From: Narthecium ossifragum
Lineage: Eukaryota; Streptophyta; Magnoliopsida; Dioscoreales; Nartheciaceae
Assembly (NCBI GenBank): GCA_963920575.1
Contig: OY986966.1
Span: 28,158,581 to 28,222,580 of the forward strand
Direction: 5' to 3'
Length of the DNA stretch: 64,000 nt
Within the stretch, counting starts at the first letter, position 1; every line of letters starts with the position of its first letter. Of the stretch, positions 57,575 to 64,000 are shown one piece after another. A program made the translations under genes and the position numbers. The notes beneath the pieces are model-generated. The model was not told the origin of the DNA. It made no database searches and saw only the letters and a list, made by a program, of their open reading frames with translations.

Positions 57575-59179
57575 AAGATGGCCTTTAATCGTCTAAAACT
57601 CCACAAATGTCTCCCAGTGAAAACATGCCATCACCCATACCATATCATGCACATGACGTGACATGTTGACATGGCATAAACATGCTGATGTCACATGGTC
57701 ATTATTATACTGATCCATTTTATATTAATAAAATATTTTATTATATTAGTATATATTATTAAAAAATATTAAAATATTTTTTATATGACGTGGTCCAATT
57801 ATTGCATTGCACATGACATATTACCTGACTTATATTAATATTTTATTACAATAATATATTATTAATCACACTACTCATAAGAATTTATTATTATTATTAT
57901 AAATGGGTTCACGTGAATATGCATTATCACGTCAACATGCCTTATCATGTCACGTGGAATGGCCATGGGATGCCGTCATCCATCTACCCGCTGTTCTTGG
58001 GTTTTTGAGAGCAAAGGGGGCCTTTGTTTTGCAAAAATAAACGAGTGTGGCCTTAACAGGCCAAAAGTGCACAATAAAGAGCCAAAAAAAAAAATTAAAA
58101 AAAATCGCTGGGAGGAGGATGTAGACAAGCGAGTTGACTCTGCACTTTCTCCTTGTGTGTATGTGAAGAACCGTCAAAGAACTGATATAATACTTACAAA
58201 AATAATTTGTATATATGGGATGTACCCGTGTATACAAATCATTACCGTTGGATTGAATCGGGCACACATCCCGATTCAATCCAACGGTTGGGCATGTACC
58301 CCAATCAGGGTTCTAATACTTATAGAGAGTTTTCCACTCAGATGGATCATGGATGGGAAGGGACGGCTCGATTCAGCTCCTTCTGATATCAGATAATAAA
58401 GGCTTTTATCTGATGGATTTAAAAACTTTAGGATAGGAATCATAGGATACGGTGCTATGATTCAATCCGATACACAAGCCGTCAAACATAAGATGTACGG
58501 GCCACGATGCCCTCTTTTTATCCAGTCGGTGTGGATAAGCCCACCACTTTGGGGCGAGCGAACCGGGCTCACCACGACAGTAGTAATGGATGTGACTCCT
58601 CCTTCCAAACCAATGAGCTTAGTACGCGTGGGCGTCGAGTTCTTGAAAACTATAGGACAATATTTGGGTCTATGTTGGGCCGGCCTGTTATCCAGGGATG
58701 TCGGTTCAGTGTGGTGGGCCTCATGCCACGTGAGTGACAGCACTGCTTAATTACAGTCAAGTTTGGCATATTCTTTAGGAAAAAAACAAGTATTCTGAAA
58801 AGGGTTTTTCATATTAATTTCTCATCATTTGGAGCTTACAACGAAAAAATCAGACTCTTGTTTCAAGTTCGGTTATTTTTTTTTCAAAAAAAAATATTTC
58901 AATAGTTAACTCTGGCTTATAACTTAGCTTATATTATCTCAATCTAAATCAAGTAGCTAATATGGATGATATTTAAAACTCAATTAGTTAATTTTCGACC
59001 GATAGAAAGAATATAATATAAAAGAATAAAATATTATATTCAATAAAAACATCTCCTAAAGAAAAAGGAAGCCTTCTTTGCCCAATGTATCTTTATAGCA
59101 AAACAGTACGTCCTTCTTCATAGTATAGGAGACAGGATTTAAAATGTGGTTGTGGGAAAGAAAAAGGAAAATGATTTGA
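57575..59179. other. Intergenic, repeat-rich; no gene seen
   Basis: AT-rich sequence at 57700-57900 resembles 52440-52600. A foldback copy lies at 58244-58288. The stretch 58450-58740 is more GC-balanced with short open frames on both strands that look like chance. Confidence 0.4.
58244..58288. repeat. Foldback element, copy 2 (19-bp perfect arms)
   Basis: Arms 58244-58262 and 58270-58288 are exact reverse complements (ACCGTTGGATTGAATCGGG) around the loop CACACAT. Arms and loop differ from copy 1 at 13562-13610 by only a few bases. In reverse orientation the flank TGATTGGGGTACATGC also matches that copy. Confidence 0.85.
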
Positions 59180-59929
59180 GTCCCACCTAATGGGTGGGAA
59201 ATCTACACACCCACGTGGTGGGACCAAATGCAGCCACATTGTGCAATCTCAACGGTTAAAGAGGGATGTTGGGGGTTTTGGGTTGTTAAGGGGGGGGTGT
59301 TTTGGAGATTTTATATAATAGATATTACTATTTATATAAATATATTTATATAGGTATGTATGGATGAATATATAAATAACATATATACAAATGCTATTTA
59401 TATGCGTATTTACATATATGTTATTTATATTATCATTTATATAAAAACATATATTTGTATGTTATTTTGTATGAATGTATAAATATGTGTTATTTATATA
59501 TAAATTAACATGAAGGTATGTATGTATGTAAATCTATATGTATATATATACATAAAATGTAAATCTATATGTAGGTGGGACGTATATGTAGGTGTGTATT
59601 TATAGATATATATGTAGGTGTGTATTTATAGATTTATATGTAGGTGGGACGTATAGATTTATATGTAGGTGTGTATTTATATATAGATTTATACATAAAT
59701 ACACACCTACATATAAATTTATATGTAGGTGGGACGTATATGTATGTACATTTATCTTAGATATGTATACATATATATACATTCCACTTATATAACATAT
59801 ATATATTCTACTTATATTTAATATATATAATGTTAAATGAGAGAGAGATAGAGTAAAATAGGGTTGGGGGGAGCTGGTGAGTGCGTTCCAGCTGGGGGGT
59901 GTGGATTCTCCACACCCACCCAGTGGGAC
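59180..59929. mobile_element. TIR element of about 0.75 kb upstream of PHYB
   Basis: The left end GTCCCACCTAATGGGTGGGA and the right end read inward as GTCCCACTGGGTGGGTGTGG are related, followed on both sides by sequence of the type ATCTACACACCC/AATCCACACCCC. The interior is very AT-rich and contains a minisatellite-like region with a strong hairpin. Target duplications were not resolved, so the family is not assigned. It ends about 990 bp before the PHYB start codon. Confidence 0.5.
59565..59750. repeat. Minisatellite-like repeats with a 24-bp perfect hairpin
   Basis: Variants of ATATGTAGGTGTGTATTTATAG and ATATGTAGGTGGGACGTATA recur. Arms 59657-59680 and 59695-59718 are exact reverse complements (24 nt) with a 14-nt loop. 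Confidence 0.75.
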
Positions 59930-60917
59930 GTATATCACCACTCAAAGAAAAAACCATACAACTTTCTTTTCAATAGTACATGAGAGGGGTCACACAAGAG
60001 AGCTGAAAGAGAGAAGATGCTAACAAATCTCAACCTTCTCTTCTCAATATAGATACCATCTTCGTCTCAAACCCCCTTCCAGCATTCGAAGGGTGGATAA
60101 ATAGAGAAACAGAGCTGAAGAATTCTCCAAAATTGGATCAAAACAAGAGAAGAGAGAGGACCTCCTCCATAGCCACCAACCTATCAAAGCCCAGCTTCTC
60201 TCTCCATCTTACTAGAAGCCCCTTCTTATTCCCATTAAATTCCGACTACAAATGAAGCTATAAATTCTCATCTCCATCAACAGACAACAAATGAAGCTAT
60301 AAAGCTCTCTTTCCCTCCAGCTCTCTCTCTCTCTCTCTCTTCTGATGCTCTTATCTTCTTCTTCTTCTTCTTCTTCTTCTTCAGAAAAGCACTAAAACCC
60401 CAGCAGAGATTAATACAGCCAAAAGCTTCAACAAGCCCGTCAAAACGTGCCCTTTTCTCTATTTTATCTCTTCTTTTACTGGCCCGTAAACAAAGGTCTC
60501 TTCTTGTTCCGAACTTTCTCAGGAAGACAAGCAAGACCCATCACGGAAAACTCTGCCAAGAGCTCACTAGTTCCTTCAAAACCTCTCCTTTCCTTCGAAT
60601 CCCATTCCCAGAATTCATCAGTTCATTTAAAGCTTTTTTTTTCGACTACCAATCAAGCAAAACTCTCTCAATTGCTCACCAATCCCATCAAAACTAGTCT
60701 TTCGATCAATCTAGAAACCCAAACCCCGTTCTTTCCCAAATCAAGCAAAATTAAAGATACCCATCACAGAAGAACCAATCTTTTTCCAACTCGCTAATTC
60801 TAAGATACGCATCGTCCTCAATAAGCTGAAAATCCTACGCCAATCCGTTCAAAATCTCTTCTTTGCACCAGATTTTGATTCAAAGCCTCCGTGGAAACAA
60901 ACCCAAGTTCTCCAGAA
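59930..60917 (+). promoter_or_regulatory. PHYB proximal promoter and leader
   Basis: The stretch is pyrimidine/A-rich and lacks repeats other than a CT run (about 60320-60340) and a CTT run (60354-60380). Upstream ATGs are at 60017, 60252, 60289 and 60345, each with an early stop; none lies between 60396 and the main start at 60918. The transcription start cannot be fixed, so which of these are in the mRNA is unknown. Confidence 0.5.
60345..60395 (+). other. Upstream open reading frame with serine run in the PHYB leader
   Basis: ATG CTC TTA is followed by ten serine codons made by the CTT microsatellite, then Glu-Lys-His and TAA: a 16-residue frame. Its length depends directly on the repeat number. 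It matters only if the leader is transcribed and unspliced here. Confidence 0.4.
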
Positions 60918-63900
60918 ATGGCTTCCGGCAGTCGCGGCGGCGGTGGCGCCTACACCCCTCATAGCCAGTCCTCTGGTGCCAGCAACCTCCGTTCGCAGCC
61001 GCCGGGGACCGCAGACTCGGTGAGCAAGGCGATCGCGCAGTATACGATGGACGCCCGACTCCACGCAGTGTTCGAGCAGTCCGGCGGGTCCGGCAAAAGG
61101 TTCGACTACTCCCAGTCCGTCCTCGGCACCACTTCGCAATCCGTCCCCGAGCAACAAATCACTGCCTACCTCTCCAGGATCCAGCGCGGCGGCCACATCC
61201 AGCCCTTCGGCTGCACCCTCGCCGTCGACGAGTCCTCCTTCCGCGTGCTCGCCTACTCCACCAACGCTTCCGACCTCCTTGACCTCTCCCCCCAATCCGT
61301 CGTCCCCACCATCGACCGCAGACCCCCCCTCGACGACCCCCTCACCATCGGCACCGACGTCCGCACCCTCTTCACCCCCTCCAGCTCCCTCCTCCTCGAA
61401 CGCGCCGCCAGCGCCCGGGAAATAACTCTCCTCAATCCAGTTTGGATCCACTCTCGCACCTCCGGTAAGCCATTCTACGCCATTCTCCACCGCATCGATG
61501 TCGGCATCGTCATCGACCTCGAGCCCGCTCGCACCGAGGACCCCGCCCTCTCCATCGCCGGCGCCGTCCAGTCCCAGAAGCTCGCCGTCCGCGCGATCTC
61601 AAGACTCCAAGCTCTCCCCGGCGGCGATATAAAATTGCTCTGCGACACCGTTGTCACCAATGTCCGCGAGCTCACTGGTTACGATCGAGTAATGGTGTAC
61701 AGGTTCCACGAGGACGAGCATGGAGAGGTCATCGCCGAGAGCAAAAGGGACGATCTTGAGCCTTATCTTGGACTACATTACCCGGCCACCGACATCCCCC
61801 AGGCATCCCGGTTTTTGTTCAAGCAAAACCGTGTGAGGATGATAGTCGACTGCCACGCGACGCCAGTGAGAGTGATCCAAGATGAGAACTTGATGCAGCC
61901 GCTCTGCCTCGTGGGCTCGACTCTCCGGGCACCCCATGGTTGCCACGCCAAGTACATGGCCAATATGGGGTCGATAGCGTCGCTGGCGATGGCCGTCATC
62001 ATCAATGGTAGCGACGAGGAAGGGTCTAGGAATGTAATGAAACTTTGGGGGCTTGTGGTTTGCCACCATTCTTCGCCGAGGTGCATCCCATTCCCATTGC
62101 GCTATGCTTGCGAGTTCTTGATGCAAGCTTTCGGGCTTCAGCTGAACATGGAGGTCCAATTGGCCTCACAGCTGTCCGAGAAGCACATTCTTAGAACACA
62201 GACACTACTGTGTGATATGCTCCTCCGTGAGTCGCCGACTGGAATAATGACACAGAGTCCAAGCATCATGGACCTTGTGAAGTGTGATGGAGCTGCTCTA
62301 TACTACCAAGGCAAGTATTGGCCTGTTGGGGTCACTCCGACGGAAGCGCAGATCAAGGATTTAGTAGCATGGTTGTCTGCTTGTCATGGGGATTCAACAG
62401 GGTTGAGCACCGATAGTTTGGCCGATGCTGGGTACCCCGGAGCTGCTGCGTTAGGAGATACAGTTTGTGGGATGGCCGTTGCGTATATTACCCCGAAGGA
62501 CTTCTTGTTCTGGTTTCGGTCACACACTGCCAAGGAGATCAAATGGGGTGGCGCCAAGCATCACCCGGAGGATAAGGATGATGGGCAGAGGATGCACCCG
62601 CGATTTTCATTTCAGGCATTCTTGGAAGTGGTCAAGAGTAGGAGCTTGCCATGGGAGAATGTGGAGATGGATGCCATACACTCGTTGCAGCTCATTCTGC
62701 GTGATTCCTTCAGGGATGCTGCTGAGGGAACGAGCAATTCGAAGGCGGTCGTTAATGAGCAATTTGGTGATTTGGAGTTGCAAGGGATTGATGAGCTTAG
62801 CTCAGTTGCGAGAGAGATGGTTAGGTTGATAGAGACTGCGACTGCTCCAATTTTTGCAGTTGATTCAGATGGACTGATAAATGGTTGGAATGCAAAAGTC
62901 GCCGAATTGACAGGGCTGTCAGTTGAGGAGGCCATGGGAAAATCACTGGTTCACGATCTCGTGTTCAACGAGTCTGCAGATGCTGTTGACAAGCTTCTGT
63001 ACCACGCATTAAGAGGTACTGAGTCATTTATTCTACTTTTGCAATTAGCTGTCCTCCCCTTGTCTTATGTCATAAGTGGGGTTTTGAAATTTGATTATTA
63101 TGCTCTTGGAGAACTATGTTTGGATCAAAGATTTCTTGGTACTCTAGTCCATGTTTCTGTATCGTTGATTGAAAGTTATATGCAGCAGAAAAATTTGCAC
63201 GACTATGCTACAAGAAATCATTAAGCGGAGATGTTCGTATTTAAAGGAAGATTGTTTACTGACTTCAGTTCTTCTGCAGGTGATGAAGATAAGAATGTGG
63301 AGGTAAAGCTGAAAACCTTTGGCTCGCAGCAAGACAAAAATGCAGTTTTTGTCATAGTAAATGCTTGTTCGAGCAGGGATTACACAAACAACATTGTTGG
63401 TGTCTGCTTTGTTGGCCAGGATGTTACGGGACAGAAACTGGTGATGGATAAATTTATTCACATACAAGGTGATTATAAGGCTATAGTGCACAGTCCCAAC
63501 CCCTTGATACCGCCCATATTTGCCTCGGATGAAAATACTTGTTGTTCAGAGTGGAATACGGCAATGGAGAAGCTAACTGGTTGGTCAGGAGGGGAAATGA
63601 TTGGGAAGCTGCTGGTTGGAGAGGTCTTTGGAAGTTCCTGCCGACTCAAGGGCCCAGATGCATTGACAAAATTCATGATTGTCCTTCATAATGCAATTAG
63701 TGGGCAGGAGACAGACGAGTTCCCATTTGCATTCTTCGACAAGAATGGCAAAATTGTTCAGGCTCTTTTGACTGCAAATAAGAGAAGTAATATGGATGGT
63801 CAGATAATTGGAGCCTTTTGTTTCTTACAGATAGCTAGTCCTGAATTGCAGCAAACTATTCAAATGCAGAGGCAGCAGGAAAAGAAATGCTTTGCCAGAA

Positions 63901-64000
63901 TGAAAGAGCTGGCTTACATATGCCAAGAGATAAAAAATCCCCTTAGTGGTATTCAATTCACAAATTCGTTGTTGGAGATGACAGATCTGTCTGATGATCA
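60918..64000 (+). CDS. PHYB: Phytochrome B, 5' part (first two coding exons)
   Basis: Exon 1 is 60918-63015 (ends AGA G|GTACTG) and exon 2 starts at 63280 after CTTCTGCAG and runs past the window; 939 residues are visible of the roughly 1150-1180 usual for PHYB. The first ATG gives [10 protein letters not shown], like rice PHYB (MASGSRA), in a strong context (GAAATGG). The frame can be extended upstream only through GTG. After a Gly/Ser-rich extension come the N-terminal PAS, GAF, PHY, PAS-A and PAS-B domains and the start of the histidine-kinase-related domain ([14 protein letters not shown]). The bilin attachment cysteine is Cys342 in [10 protein letters not shown], and the conserved chromophore-pocket tyrosine is Tyr261 in [14 protein letters not shown]; their spacing of 81 equals that of Arabidopsis PHYB (Tyr276, Cys357). 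It is a red/far-red photoreceptor that moves to the nucleus and removes PIF factors. No defect is seen. Confidence 0.98.

Noticed and set aside
58457..58750. Opposed frames of about 95 codons upstream of PHYB
   Set aside because: Both strands open over the same bases without codon bias or known domain.
59592..59941. Open frames through the minisatellite
   Set aside because: Translate the repeat (YxxVGGT-like cycles) and are not genes.
60891..60917. Nine-codon upstream extension of PHYB
   Set aside because: It begins with GTG; the first ATG at 60918 matches the known monocot PHYB start.
60849..61490. 213-codon open frame antisense to PHYB exon 1
   Set aside because: It is the Gly/Glu-rich shadow of a GC-rich coding exon; no domain, and PHYB explains the sequence.

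Overview
The window is nuclear DNA of a flowering plant, most likely a monocot. Genes have many short exons and long AT-rich introns with GT-AG and a few GC-AG borders. A eukaryotic tRNA gene is present, and plant DNA transposons lie between genes and inside introns. The phytochrome B protein starts like monocot PHYB, but the species cannot be named from sequence alone. One assembly gap of 200 Ns lies at 17470-17669.

Layout. 1-1408 (minus): 5' exons of a secreted protein with an ethylbenzene-dehydrogenase-type haem-binding domain, running off the left edge. 2246-4876 (plus): an intronless FERONIA-type CrRLK1L receptor kinase. 4877-8280: intergenic, with a PIF/Harbinger-type element (6089-6973) and a tRNA-Val(UAC) gene. 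8281-11802 (minus): a nine-exon, 626-residue kelch-repeat protein. 11803-21950: a repeat-rich block holding a ~0.72 kb tandem duplication, arrays of an AGTTACTT-type motif on both sides of the gap, a 5'-truncated LINE tail and a foldback element. 21951-40943 (plus): a 27-exon NOMO (nodal modulator) homologue of 1199 residues. 44839-51605 (plus): the 16-exon beta subunit of cytosolic ATP-citrate lyase, 608 residues. 53528-57565: a Mutator-like element (MULE) with matching terminal inverted repeats and a perfect 9-bp target duplication. It carries a FAR1/MURA-type transposase interrupted by one in-frame stop near its start, and a second small spliced reading frame facing it. 60918-64000 (plus): phytochrome B, leaving the window in its second coding exon.

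The three spliced gene models that are complete (kelch, NOMO, ACLB) were built by hand from splice borders. Each gives a coding length divisible by three with no internal stop, which supports the borders. The genes act in unrelated places: cell-wall sensing at the plasma membrane, ER membrane protein biogenesis, cytosolic acetyl-CoA supply and light sensing. Nothing suggests an operon-like or clustered pathway.

The least ordinary material is in the mobile elements: the MULE with CGGTA/TACCG motif arrays on both sides of its transposase, a 1.1 kb long-TIR element nested in a NOMO intron, two related copies of a foldback element 45 kb apart, and a TIR element just upstream of the PHYB leader. 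The PHYB leader also holds a short upstream frame encoding a serine run. No CRISPR array, bacterial operon or endogenous virus was seen.
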